Counted from the first letter of the stretch, positions 1 through 10,217 are shown. The stretch is 12,363 bases of DNA from Acidobacteriaceae bacterium (GCA_003168235.1 PMSZ01000131.1:1-12363); one strand, 5' to 3'. The notes: generated from the letters alone by a model not told the origin. Made by a program: numbers and translations.

Positions 1-747
1 AATATCGACATCGAAGAAGGCTACATCACCATTGAGCACAACGGACGGCGCGACACGGTACCGTATCCCAAGCAGCCGGGAAGTTTTTACCATCTTTCGA
101 AAGTGCACGACAGTCACAACATGATGTTCGCGTGCAAGATCTGGGGAATTCGTGCCACCGACCTCAACCAGGGTGTGGTTTATGGGACGACGACCGATGA
201 AGTGTCGATGAGCGAGGCGTTGATCAATCGGTTTGACTACGACGAGGTGTTTGGCACGGTGCTGAATCGTTTCTGCGTCCAGGCTGCGATTGGGCAGCCG
301 CTGACCGTTTACGGCAAGGGTGGGCAGACGCGCGGGTTTCTGGATATTCGCGATACAGTGCGATGCATCGAGATTGCGTGTTTGAATCCGGCGGCCCGGG
401 GAGAGTGCCGGGTCTATAACCAGTTCACGGAGCAGTTTTCAGTCTTGGAACTGGCGCACATGGTGCAGGACGCGGGTAAGAAGCTAGGCCTGACGGTCAA
501 GGTCGATCATCTGCCTGATCCGAGAGTGGAAGCGGAGGAGCACTACTATAACGCGAAGCACTCGAAGCTGATTGAGCTGGGGTTGCAACCGCATCTGCTT
601 TCCAATTCGCTGATCGATTCGTTGATGAATGTAGCGATGAAGTATCGCGACCGGGTTGATGCCAACGTGATGATGCCGCGGATCAACTGGCGGCAGCCGA
701 GCAGCCGAACTGAACGCAGACCGGTGCGCGAAGCTATGCCTTTGTAA
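1..747 (+). CDS. sqdB: UDP-sulfoquinovose synthase (SqdB/SQD1 type), 5'-truncated by window edge
   Basis: The frame is open from base 1 to the TAA at 745-747, giving 248 visible residues of the C-terminal part of an extended short-chain dehydrogenase/epimerase. Visible residue 30 starts YHLSK, the YxxxK catalytic pair (Tyr30, Lys34), followed by the segment around WGIRATDLNQGVVYG, which is characteristic of the SQD1 family. Later GKGGQTRGFLDIRDTV fits the substrate-binding half. The family converts UDP-glucose plus sulfite to UDP-sulfoquinovose, the headgroup donor for the sulfolipid SQDG, in the cytoplasm. The N-terminal Rossmann GxxGxxG motif lies outside the window. The GTG at 103 is internal, because the YxxxK motif lies upstream of it. 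The tail after about residue 225 is basic and low in conservation signals. Family assignment is strong by motif recognition; actual sulfolipid production is inferred. Confidence 0.88.
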   Translation, partial: NIDIEEGYITIEHNGRRDTVPYPKQPGSFYHLSKVHDSHNMMFACKIWGIRATDLNQGVVYGTTTDEVSMSEALINRFDYDEVFGTVLNRFCVQAAIGQPLTVYGKGGQTRGFLDIRDTVRCIEIACLNPAARGECRVYNQFTEQFSVLELAHMVQDAGKKLGLTVKVDHLPDPRVEAEEHYYNAKHSKLIELGLQPHLLSNSLIDSLMNVAMKYRDRVDANVMMPRINWRQPSSRTERRPVREAMPL

Positions 748-758
748 TTGGGGCTTAG

Positions 759-1940
759 TTAAGTTGCCGGGTCAACGTTGGTTGAAGCTACGGGCACGAG
801 TTTGCCGTCGCGGATGTAGTAGTCGCCATCGCGCCAACGGATGCTGTTGCGCGTAAAGCTGGTGAGCCACAAAGAAAACGCCACGGCATCCCATACGGGA
901 ATCAGCCAGAGTTTTTTCCAGAGTGGACTGTGTTTCAGGCCAAAAATGCCGACCGTCCAGGTCATGGCAAGGCGCAGAGCAAGGTACACACCCAGATAAC
1001 CTAGCGCGACTGGCGCCGTCGGACAGACGGCGATCGCCGCGAGAGACCAGGGCAATCCCTGGGTGAGCAGCAGGCCAAGGTGTCCCCAAGGGCGCATGTG
1101 GCGCATCACGACGATCCAGCGCAGGCGCTTGTGCAGAAGGCCGCTGAGCGATTGATAATCGGCAACGGTCAGGATGGTATAGGGCAGGAGCACAACTTCG
1201 CAGCCTTGTTCGGCGATGAGGCGGCCCACGAGAAGATCGTCGGCGGGACGGTTGGCGATCGCTTCATAACCGCCGAATCCGGCGAGGCGAGTGCGCGTGG
1301 TTGCTATCGTCGGCCCCAATGCGAACTTCACGCCGTCGAGTTCACGCGCGACCAGAATGCCGGCATAAAAATCGGAAAACATTCCTACCGTCTGAAGGCT
1401 TTCCGTCACCGTTTTATCTTCGGTCGGCACATAGAAACAAGTTACCGCTCCAACGTTGGCGTGGGCTAGCGGGGCGACCACCGTGCGCAGGTAATCGGGC
1501 GTCGCGCGCACGTCGCTGTCGCTGATGACAACCACTTCGTGCTGCGCTTGACTCACCAGATGCGCCAGCTTGACGACTTTGTCGTTGGTTCCCTTTCCGC
1601 CCTCGCCAAATAACACCCGAATGCGGCGCTCGGGGAAATCGCGCACCAGCTTTTCGAGAATGGGATACGCGGGGTCACTCTTATCGCCGACGCAGAAAAG
1701 GATTTCGTAGTCGGGATAATCCTGCCGGCAGAAGCTGGAGAAGTTTTCGTAGGCGTCAGGATCGAGTCCGCGAACCGGCTTTAGGTTGCTGACCGGAGGG
1801 GTGAAAGCGGGAGCGCTCGCGCCTTGATGATGGGGATGGCGAAAGAACCGCCACGCGCTGTAGAGGGCGATGAGATAGTAAATGAATGGGATGGCAGCGA
1901 TGGCTAGAACTGCGTACCTGATGCTGGGCAGATGTGTAAT
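759..1940 (-). CDS. hpnI: HpnI-like membrane glycosyltransferase (GT2/GT21), probable non-canonical ATT start
   Basis: This resembles the hopanoid-associated glycosyltransferase HpnI, which in that family attaches N-acetylglucosamine to bacteriohopanetetrol at the membrane. Numbered from an ATT at 1940 (393 aa), there is an N-terminal membrane segment (about 9-27), then PVSNLKPVRGLDPDAYENF, DSD at 141-143, an ADD acid pair at 234-235, KRLRW at 271-275 (the (Q/R)xxRW position), and C-terminal hydrophobic segments (about 285-375). This is the expected order and length for GT21/HpnI. The first ATG/GTG/TTG in frame is the GTG at 1646, which would delete the membrane anchor and the first nucleotide-binding motif, so it cannot be the real start. 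The frame is open up to a TAG at 1944-1946. ATT at 1940 has AAGGA 7 nt upstream; an alternative CTG lies at 1931. The gene ends 11 bp from sqdB, convergently. The exact acceptor (hopanoid or ceramide-like lipid) is not proven. Confidence 0.8.
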   Translation of the reverse strand: MTHLPSIRYAVLAIAAIPFIYYLIALYSAWRFFRHPHHQGASAPAFTPPVSNLKPVRGLDPDAYENFSSFCRQDYPDYEILFCVGDKSDPAYPILEKLVRDFPERRIRVLFGEGGKGTNDKVVKLAHLVSQAQHEVVVISDSDVRATPDYLRTVVAPLAHANVGAVTCFYVPTEDKTVTESLQTVGMFSDFYAGILVARELDGVKFALGPTIATTRTRLAGFGGYEAIANRPADDLLVGRLIAEQGCEVVLLPYTILTVADYQSLSGLLHKRLRWIVVMRHMRPWGHLGLLLTQGLPWSLAAIAVCPTAPVALGYLGVYLALRLAMTWTVGIFGLKHSPLWKKLWLIPVWDAVAFSLWLTSFTRNSIRWRDGDYYIRDGKLVPVASTNVDPAT

Positions 1941-1947
1941 CGGCTAT

Positions 1948-1954
1948 TCCTTCC
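1948..1954 (-). promoter_or_regulatory. Ribosome binding site deciding the hpnI start
   Basis: The minus strand reads GGAAGGA here, a good Shine-Dalgarno match. AAGGA (1952-1948) ends 7 nt before ATT (1940-1938), whereas the alternative CTG at 1931 is 16 nt away. No ATG, GTG or TTG in the hpnI frame lies near it. Confidence 0.5.
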
Positions 1955-1994
1955 GCGGCACGAAATAAGGCTCGGGATGAGAACTGGACTTCGC

Positions 1995-2003
1995 ATGATA
2001 GCA
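1995..2003 (-). promoter_or_regulatory. Candidate extended -10 promoter for hpnI
   Basis: The minus strand reads TGCTATCAT: a TATCAT hexamer (5 of 6 matches to TATAAT) with the TGn extension. No good -35 hexamer is visible at 16-18 nt. A start near 1988 would give a leader of roughly 48 nt before the proposed ATT start. Visual match only. Confidence 0.35.
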
Positions 2004-2042
2004 AAAGAATCGCACCGGATGTTGTCCCGCTGAGACTCACTA

Positions 2043-2055
2043 GGTTATGATAACC
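2043..2055. promoter_or_regulatory. 13-bp palindrome, possible operator
   Basis: GGTTATGATAACC is a perfect inverted repeat with 6-bp arms around a single central base. Its size and symmetry fit a dimeric repressor or activator site between divergent genes. It abuts the next hairpin. No regulator is identifiable in the window. Confidence 0.35.
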
Positions 2056-2082
2056 GAGCGTGAATGTTCTTTCACGCGCTCG
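2055..2082 (+). repeat. Inverted repeat (hairpin) with 6-nt loop
   Basis: The left arm CGAGCGTGAA (2055-2064) pairs with the right arm TTCACGCGCTCG (2071-2082) except for a 2-nt bulge, around the loop TGTTCT. It could be a leader hairpin or a protein site. No U-run follows, so it is not a standard terminator. Confidence 0.45.
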
Positions 2083-2132
2083 ACGTTTGGCTGATTTTCT
2101 TTAGGTATTTCCCCGTCCGAGAATCCGACCCC

Positions 2133-2150
2133 AGTTACGCGTTCGTAACT
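2133..2150 (+). repeat. Perfect 7-bp hairpin with CGTT tetraloop
   Basis: AGTTACG (2133-2139) and CGTAACT (2144-2150) are perfectly complementary around a 4-nt loop. It lies 75-90 bp upstream of the receptor start, probably in its 5' leader if transcription begins upstream. Confidence 0.45.
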
Positions 2151-2153
2151 CCA

Positions 2154-2177
2154 GAGGTAAAAGATGTTGGTTACCTC
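2154..2177 (+). repeat. 7-bp inverted repeat just upstream of the receptor start
   Basis: GAGGTAA (2154-2160) pairs with TTACCTC (2171-2177) around a 10-nt loop; the stem extends by CC/GG after one mismatch. It lies about 20-50 bp before the candidate receptor starts, so it could affect translation of the leader if transcribed. Chance cannot be excluded. Confidence 0.4.
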
Positions 2178-2224
2178 CGGCGACGACGGTCGTAAACTTG
2201 AACGTGGGTCTTCTTGCCATAAAC

Positions 2225-4771
2225 ATGTTAATGACGGTTGCCAGCGTTCGGTGGCGAATCCCGTCGGCCAGGTTTCTGAAATCGGCGGCGGCGTTCGTGT
2301 TGTGTCTGGCAATCGGTTGCGCCCCTGGTTTCGCCCAGTCCTCTGATCTCGATGCCTCGACGATCCACCTGCTGGTGATTGACGAAAAGAACTTGCCCGT
2401 AGCCGACGCATCGGTGGAGGTCAGGCTCGGCGAGAAGGTCATTAGTACTTCAAACACCGATGCCGCGGGAAAAGTGACGCTCAAGGTCGCGCCGCCGGGA
2501 GATTATTCGCTGAAAATTAAGAAGAAGGGCTATCTGGCGAGTGAATCGGGCTTGAAGGCAAGCGGAGGGAGCGCTGCTCAAGACATCGATATTGTCTTGA
2601 GTTCGGTCCCGATCAGCCAGCAAACCGTAGAGGTCAAGGGCGAGGCTGCGAATCCAATCAGCGAAACTTCGAGCGCGCCTTCGACTTTGGCTCCCGAAAA
2701 AGTGGCGAACACTTCTGTACGTCCGGCTACGCTGGTGGACGCTTTGCCGCTGATTCCTGGAATCGTGCGCGGGCCGGATGGAAGCGTGCGGATTGCCGGG
2801 TTCGGCGAGGACCATAGCGCGCTGCTGGTGAATTCGGTGGATGTGACCGATCCAGCAACGGGGGGGTTTGGGTTGAGCGTGCCGATCGACAGCGTGCAGA
2901 CGATCGAAGTTTCGGAGATGCCGTATCTCGCGGAATACGGTCGCTTCACCGCAGGCGTGGTTGCGGCGGACACGCGGCGCGGCGGCGAGAAGTTGGCTTA
3001 TAGCCTCAATGATCCGTTTCCCGACTTTTTTATTCGCAGCGGGCATCTCGACGGGGTGCGCGACGCGGCTCCGCGATTCAATCTGAGCGGGCCGCTTATC
3101 TCCAACCACTTGTATTTTCTTGAAGGCGTCGAATACCTGCTGAACAAGCAGGAAGTCTACACGCTGCCATTTCCTGAAAACCTGAGCACTTCGAAGGCGG
3201 TCAACTCGTTCACGCAATTCGATGCGATTCTGTCGCCCGATCACACGCTGACGGGCAGTTTCCATTTCGCGCCGCATTCGCAGCAGTATGTTGGACTGGA
3301 TTATTTCAATCCGGAACCGGTGACGCCGAACGCGGATTTTCACGAGACGACGGGCACGGTCACCGACCGACTGGCGTTCGACGGCGGGGTATTGCAGAGC
3401 ACATTGTCGAGCCGGGTGGTGAGCAGCAGCATCGCATCGCAAGGAACGGCCGACATGGTGCTCAGTCCGATCGGGAACGGCGGAAACTACTTCAGTCAGG
3501 AATCGCGCCGTGCCAATCGCTTTGAATGGATCGAAGAGTGGTCGCTGCGCACGTTTCACTTCGCCGGGCAGCACATGCTCAAGTTCGGATCGGTGCTGGC
3601 GCATAGCGAAAACGTGGGCTACTTCGACGCGCGTCAGGTAACCCTCGACAATGCCGGCGGACAGCTTCTGCAGCAGATTAACTTTTCCGGAACGGGAGCG
3701 TTCGATCTCGCAGACACGGAACCGGCAGCGTTTGCCGAGGACCACTGGGTGCTCAACAATCATCTGGCGATCGATGCCGGTATTCGCATCGAAGCTCAGA
3801 CCATCACCTTTACCACCCGGACTGCTCCGCGCGCTGGGTTTGAGTGGACGCCCGATACTGGCCGAACTGTGATTCGCGGCGGCATGGGTGTTTTCTACGA
3901 TTCAGTCCCGCTCGATGTTTATGCCTTCAGCCGCTATCCGGAGCAGGCGATCACGACCTATAACGCCAACGGAATGCCGGTGGGGCCGCCGGTGCAATAC
4001 ATCAATCTCACGGCGGAAGCGGCGCAGTCGAGCTTTCCGTTTATCGACAGCGCGCAGAAGAGCGGGAATTTTGCTCCCTACAGCGTGGCGTGGAACGTGT
4101 CACTGGAGCGGACGTTGAGCCGCTTTCTGCTGCTGCGCGTGAAGTATCTTCAGAGCCACGAACAGAATGTGATCACACTGCAGCCGGAAGTGGTGCAGAA
4201 CCAGAACGCCTTTGTGCTCGGGGATTCCGGCTCGGCGCACACGCGGCAAACCGAGTTCACGGCGCGGATTGGGGCGATTTCGAACCGGCAGTTTTTCTTT
4301 TCTTATGTCCGGCAATATGCCTATGGCGACATTTCCGATGCCAGTTCTTATTTGGGCAACGATCCTTTTCCGGTTGTGCGCAACGGCCTGACGGCGAGTT
4401 TGCCCAGCGAAATTCCGAATCGCTTTTTGCTTTGGGGAACGTATGCATTGCCCAAGAAGATCACAGTGTCGCCGCATGTGGAGTTTCGTAACGGCTTTCC
4501 CTATCAGCCGACCGACATCTTTCAGCAATATGTGGGAGCAACCTTCGGGCCGCAATATCGGTTCCCACGATACTTCTCACTCGATATGCGGGTTTCGAAA
4601 GACATTGAGGTGGACGGGAAACACGCCGTGCGGTTTTCGGCAACGGTGCGCAATCTGACCGACCACTTCAATCCGCTTGAAGTGCACTCGAACGTTGCCG
4701 ACCCGGAGTATGGAACTTTCTTTGGGAACATGGACCGGCGATTTGTGGCCGACTTCGACTTTCTATTCTGA
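2225..4771 (+). CDS. TonB-dependent receptor-like outer-membrane protein with carboxypeptidase regulatory domain
   Basis: Probable outer-membrane beta-barrel transporter for a large substrate, which is not predictable here. From ATG 2225 it has 848 aa: a signal peptide (basic n-region, hydrophobic AAAFVLCLAIG, likely cleavage after GFA near residue 37); a carboxypeptidase-regulatory Ig-like domain (about 47-130, with the GDYSLKIKKKGY signature); a plug-like region (about 150-255, VDALPLIPGIVRGPDG, then AEYGRFTAGVV); and a long barrel rich in alternating aromatic and polar strands. It ends FDFLF, the C-terminal aromatic typical of BAM substrates. It is shorter than the 1000-1200 aa common for acidobacterial relatives, and I see no clear TonB box. 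Start choice is uncertain: TTG 2198, GTG 2204, ATG 2225 and ATG 2231 are in frame and none has a good Shine-Dalgarno. It is monocistronic in appearance and ends 12 bp from the convergent operon. Confidence 0.82.
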   Translation: MLMTVASVRWRIPSARFLKSAAAFVLCLAIGCAPGFAQSSDLDASTIHLLVIDEKNLPVADASVEVRLGEKVISTSNTDAAGKVTLKVAPPGDYSLKIKKKGYLASESGLKASGGSAAQDIDIVLSSVPISQQTVEVKGEAANPISETSSAPSTLAPEKVANTSVRPATLVDALPLIPGIVRGPDGSVRIAGFGEDHSALLVNSVDVTDPATGGFGLSVPIDSVQTIEVSEMPYLAEYGRFTAGVVAADTRRGGEKLAYSLNDPFPDFFIRSGHLDGVRDAAPRFNLSGPLISNHLYFLEGVEYLLNKQEVYTLPFPENLSTSKAVNSFTQFDAILSPDHTLTGSFHFAPHSQQYVGLDYFNPEPVTPNADFHETTGTVTDRLAFDGGVLQSTLSSRVVSSSIASQGTADMVLSPIGNGGNYFSQESRRANRFEWIEEWSLRTFHFAGQHMLKFGSVLAHSENVGYFDARQVTLDNAGGQLLQQINFSGTGAFDLADTEPAAFAEDHWVLNNHLAIDAGIRIEAQTITFTTRTAPRAGFEWTPDTGRTVIRGGMGVFYDSVPLDVYAFSRYPEQAITTYNANGMPVGPPVQYINLTAEAAQSSFPFIDSAQKSGNFAPYSVAWNVSLERTLSRFLLLRVKYLQSHEQNVITLQPEVVQNQNAFVLGDSGSAHTRQTEFTARIGAISNRQFFFSYVRQYAYGDISDASSYLGNDPFPVVRNGLTASLPSEIPNRFLLWGTYALPKKITVSPHVEFRNGFPYQPTDIFQQYVGATFGPQYRFPRYFSLDMRVSKDIEVDGKHAVRFSATVRNLTDHFNPLEVHSNVADPEYGTFFGNMDRRFVADFDFLF

Positions 4772-4783
4772 TTTGCACGACGT

Positions 4784-6022
4784 CTAGTCTCGATTCGTGA
4801 CGATTCGTTCGACTGGGACAGACTTTCGGCGAGACGCGATGGCGAAGGCGGCGAAGATCACCAGCGCGGGTTCGATTGGCAAGCGGTAGGAAATCTCGGA
4901 GTGGGTGAAGTAGTAGACCAAGGGAAACGACAGCAAGACCAAGGCGTACGGCACCGCAGCCTGGCGCCGATTTTTCAGCGCTTTGAATAGACCGGCCATC
5001 GCGAGAGCGGTGAAGATCGTGCAGAAAAACGTATTTGCCAAGTCCAGCGGCTCTTCGCGCAGATACTCCGGGTTCAGGCTCCAGAAGCCAGTCCACATAT
5101 AAACGAAGCGGCGGACGGAGCGCCATAGGAAGATTCGGGGATTGCTTTCGATGAAAGCTAGCGCCTGACGGCGCTCGCGGGCCATGTAACCTAATTCTCC
5201 CAACTGCTGAAATTCATGGAGTTCAGCATTGTTGCCGGCGGGATGGGCCGCACCGTTCCACCAATGTTGGGCGTTGCCGAGATTGCCGATGCACACTTCC
5301 ATCCAAAAATTGTCTTTGAGAAAAACCGGGCGATGGAACACCTGGTAATTGCGGGCAGCCCAGGGCGCGATGGTGATGAACAAGGCCAGCGCGGCGGTTG
5401 CAGCGGGCAGTTTCCAGCTTTTGCCGTAGCCGTGCAGGCGATAGCAAACCCAGCCGACAGTAAAGGGAAGAACGGCCAGGACCACGGGAGTTGTCAGTGC
5501 GGTAAGTCCCCATAGCGCCCCGAAGGCCGCCCACATCCAAAGGCGCGTGCGGGTTTCAAGATAGCTGGCGGTCAAGAGAAGCAGAGTGAGGAGCAGAGCG
5601 ACCAGGCTGTGATACCACATGGAGCTGGCGGAAAAATAAATTGCGTAGGGGAAAAACGCCCAAGCCCAACAAGCGCCGAGAGCGGTGCGGCGGCCGAAAC
5701 TGTTTTGCGCGAGAAAAAAAATCGGAATGCAGGTGAGGGCTGAAACCAGACAATTGAAGCCTAGAACTGTCAACGCCGCAGCCTTGGTATAGGCCCCGAA
5801 CACGGAGAAAATCGCGCCCAGCAAATAGGGATAGATTGGCGTGATCATGGCCGTGGGGCCGGTTTCAATCCAATAGGGATTGCTGAATCCGTGTCCGTTG
5901 GAGATCGAAGAGGCGATCTTGCCCAGTTCGTAGCCGAACTCCCAGTGATCGCGACCGGGGACGAGGAAATCCTGATAGACGAAAGCGACGACGATAAGGC
6001 GAAGCGCGAGGGCCGTCAGCAC
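4784..6022 (-). CDS. Polytopic GT-C fold glycosyltransferase (family 39/ArnT-like)
   Basis: The GTG at 6022 gives 412 aa with about nine to ten hydrophobic helices. Near the N-terminus is a first-loop acidic motif, GRDHWEFGYELGKIA, followed by NGHGFSNPYW and GPTAMITPIYPYL. This pattern is typical of GT-C enzymes that move a sugar from a polyprenyl-phosphate donor to an acceptor outside the inner membrane; the loop Asp/Glu is usually catalytic. Substrates are unknown. The start is doubtful: the GTG cuts close to or inside the first helix and has no Shine-Dalgarno, while the frame is open upstream to a TAG at 6170-6172 with no ATG, GTG or TTG. The residues encoded before it (ASRYRNHLIAA) look like genuine protein. 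An in-frame ATT sits at 6130, inside the preceding gene. It lies 65 bp after the upstream membrane-protein gene on the same strand, so it is probably in one operon. Confidence 0.78.
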   Translation of the reverse strand: MLTALALRLIVVAFVYQDFLVPGRDHWEFGYELGKIASSISNGHGFSNPYWIETGPTAMITPIYPYLLGAIFSVFGAYTKAAALTVLGFNCLVSALTCIPIFFLAQNSFGRRTALGACWAWAFFPYAIYFSASSMWYHSLVALLLTLLLLTASYLETRTRLWMWAAFGALWGLTALTTPVVLAVLPFTVGWVCYRLHGYGKSWKLPAATAALALFITIAPWAARNYQVFHRPVFLKDNFWMEVCIGNLGNAQHWWNGAAHPAGNNAELHEFQQLGELGYMARERRQALAFIESNPRIFLWRSVRRFVYMWTGFWSLNPEYLREEPLDLANTFFCTIFTALAMAGLFKALKNRRQAAVPYALVLLSFPLVYYFTHSEISYRLPIEPALVIFAAFAIASRRKSVPVERIVTNRD

Positions 6023-6087
6023 AGCCGCGATGAGGTGATTACGGTAGCGGGAAGCGGTTCCGTTGGGCCCAGTCCGCTTACTGGCTT

Positions 6088-7628
6088 CTACGCGGGGATC
6101 GGCGAGTTGTTGATCGGCGAGTTGATCAATGACCTGTGGCGAAGTGTTCCACCTTTCCCGACTGACCGGCTAAGGTCCGAATTCTTCGGGACATAAATGT
6201 AGCATCCATCGTGCGCTAGACCTAGTCTATAGGATGCGTCGAGCGCGGGGAGTATTTGCCTGATGATGGCGGGATCGTCGTCTTGTTCAAGAAAGTCGAT
6301 GGAGCAACAAAGTTGCACGGTCGAGAGTTCTCCACGGTTTAAGCGGTTGATCAGGTTCGACGGGTCGAGTTTGCCGAGCCTGACCAGGTTCGCGCTGTTG
6401 AATGGATCATACTCGTAGGCTTTGCCGGCTTCGTAACAACGAAGCAAGGATTCGCAGAAGGCTGGGCCGGGATGGGCGCGGAGGAATGCGACCTCCGACT
6501 GAAACTGGGATTGCTTTTGCGACAAGGCGGCAATTGCCTTGTAGAAAAGCGGCGGGCCGGCAAGCCATGTGGGGACAAAGCAAATAATCAGCGCCATTGG
6601 TATCGCATGCGCGGCCCAAGGGTGCCGACTGCCGATTTCGCCACGCCAGATCTGGTGCATCATGAGGCCTGTGATCATGGCGAGCGACAGATAGATATCG
6701 AAGTAACTATTTACCCAGACTCCGATTCCACCACCTGAAAGCGAACCGACGAACATCGATGCTAGAAAGAGGATGGCGAGGACGCGGAGTTTTTTATCCT
6801 TGATCGCTGTGGCGCTCCAGATGAGGGCTGCGATCATGGCTAGCGGGACGATTCCGAAGCCGTACTCCAGGAATTGCAGTATGGCTTTTTTGAGGGAGTA
6901 CAGGCGCGGGCTGAGGATGTTCGATACGAAGAACGGGCCGCCGACAGTCGTGTTGATATAGATTGTGGCGCAAAGAAGAACAATCGAGATCGACAGATAT
7001 TGCAGAAATTTCTTTCTGCCGACGAATGCCAGGTCGATGAGCACCGCGAGGGGAAACTCTATGAGGTTGTGCTTGATGCTGCCTCCGAGAACGAATAACA
7101 ATGCGGTCAGCGCCAGTCGCCAGAAACTCGGCGTGCCGGAGATGTAGAGGAGAAAGCCGCACAAGAAAAAGACCTGGGCAAAGATCTGCGGATCGGCCGC
7201 TCCGATGTAGTCGTTCGCGGCGATGCAGAACACGGCCGAACAGAAGAGACCACTGAACAGTGCAGATCGCCAGTCGTGGCTTAATCGCCAGACAACGATC
7301 CCGACGAGCAAGCATGAGAGCGGCAGCGACACGAGAGATAGAATTCGCCCGGCGGTCAAGTAGCTGAGGCCGGTTTGATGCAGCCAGGCGACAGCGTAAA
7401 AGGACAACACCGGATAGTTGACGGTCGTCCAGCCGATCTTCTGTTTGTAAAGCGGCAACCCCTGGTCCGCGGCGGCGGCGTTGTAGACGTTCCATCCTTC
7501 GTTGTAGCTGACTTCGACGGCGGAAAAGACGCGCAGGATTGGATAGACCATCAGTGCGGCTGCGAGCAGGGCGAAGAGGATCAACGACCCCCATTCGCTG
7601 GCGCTGCCGTCTGTGGTGGAGCTCACTC

Positions 7629-7632
<4 letters not shown>
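6088..7632 (-). CDS. Polytopic membrane protein, GT-C glycosyltransferase-like
   Basis: 514 aa with roughly ten membrane segments up to about residue 365, then a soluble C-terminal domain. The first extracytoplasmic loop carries VSYNEGWNVYNA, an acidic-loop motif of the kind seen in GT-C sugar transferases, and GWTTVNYPVLSF. The tail domain contains CESLLRCYEAGKAYEYDPF and a later CC and C, a layout I associate with GT39-like proteins of this lineage. The donor and acceptor are not predictable. The start TTG (7632) overlaps the TGA of the S9 peptidase gene as TTGA, implying translational coupling; an in-frame GTG at 7626 has AAAGG 9 nt upstream and is a good alternative. The last residues, NSPINNSPIPA, are encoded by a short tandem repeat. 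A membrane protein with unknown activity is certain; the enzyme class is likely. Confidence 0.75.
6097..6127. repeat. Short tandem repeat at a gene junction
   Basis: GATCGGCGAGTT occurs at 6097-6108 and again at 6112-6123, separated by GTT and followed by another GATC, giving a 15-nt period. It encodes the C-terminal INSP/NNSP tail of the upstream membrane protein and lies just before the next gene's uncertain start. Confidence 0.6.
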
Positions 7633-9845
<2,213 letters not shown>

Positions 9846-9883
9846 GCACGTCCTCAAGATCGCCGCATTCGCGACGAATTGGC

Positions 9884-9913
9884 ATTGTGCTATGCGGGAA
9901 TGGCAGAGGTCAA
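9884..9913 (-). promoter_or_regulatory. Candidate sigma-70 promoter for the S9 peptidase operon
   Basis: On the minus strand TTGACC (9913-9908) is followed after 18 nt by CACAAT (9889-9884). The -35 matches 5 of 6 and the -10 matches 4 of 6. The start would be near 9877, about 32 nt before the ATG. Visual match only. Confidence 0.35.
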
Positions 9914-10217
9914 ACTTCAAGGATGAGAACAGTGACCGGTCCGTGAGGTCTGAGTTCTGAACGGCGATGCGAACGCCGCTTCCACTCGGCCTTTCGAACC
10001 TTTCTACCTCAAACCGATCCGAATTCGTAGTCTGACGGTGCAAACTTTTTCACTCTTCTTTTCATACTCGCAGGGCGTTGAAATTGGTGTAAAGTAGTGG
10101 TCGCTTTTGAAGTCAACAGGAGATTCCGGCAACGCGCTGACCCCGGCTCTGCGTAGCAGGCGTATTTCTGCGGCGTTCGACAACTGAAACTGTAACTTCC
10201 AGGTCCCGCAAACAATA

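Larger units (their letters stand above)
1941..2224. other. Divergent intergenic region between hpnI and the receptor gene
   Basis: About 280 bp separates the divergent hpnI and receptor genes. It holds the hpnI leader and candidate promoter on the minus strand, and four inverted repeats (2043-2055, 2055-2082, 2133-2150, 2154-2177) closer to the receptor gene. Reading frames here match no family I recognise and I treat them as chance. No convincing sigma-70 promoter is visible for the plus-strand gene. Confidence 0.6.

Noticed and set aside
1756..2040. 94-codon minus-strand frame overlapping the hpnI 5' end, considered as evidence for a frameshifted hpnI N-terminus
   Set aside because: The hpnI frame itself encodes the expected membrane anchor and first motif without a break, so no frameshift is needed.
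2055..2082. Rho-independent terminator
   Set aside because: The hairpin is strong but not followed by a T-run on either strand and lies upstream of both divergent genes.
2041..2224. Cobalamin or other known riboswitch before the receptor gene
   Set aside because: I could not find the conserved boxes of known classes by eye; only simple hairpins are present.
2450..3763. 437-codon minus-strand open frame inside the receptor gene
   Set aside because: It is rich in Arg and His with no recognisable motif and lies antisense to a well-supported receptor gene; a shadow of its codon bias.
9846..10043. N-terminal extension of the S9 peptidase by 66 codons
   Set aside because: ATG 9845 has a good Shine-Dalgarno and begins a clear signal peptide; the extension would bury it and looks non-protein-like.
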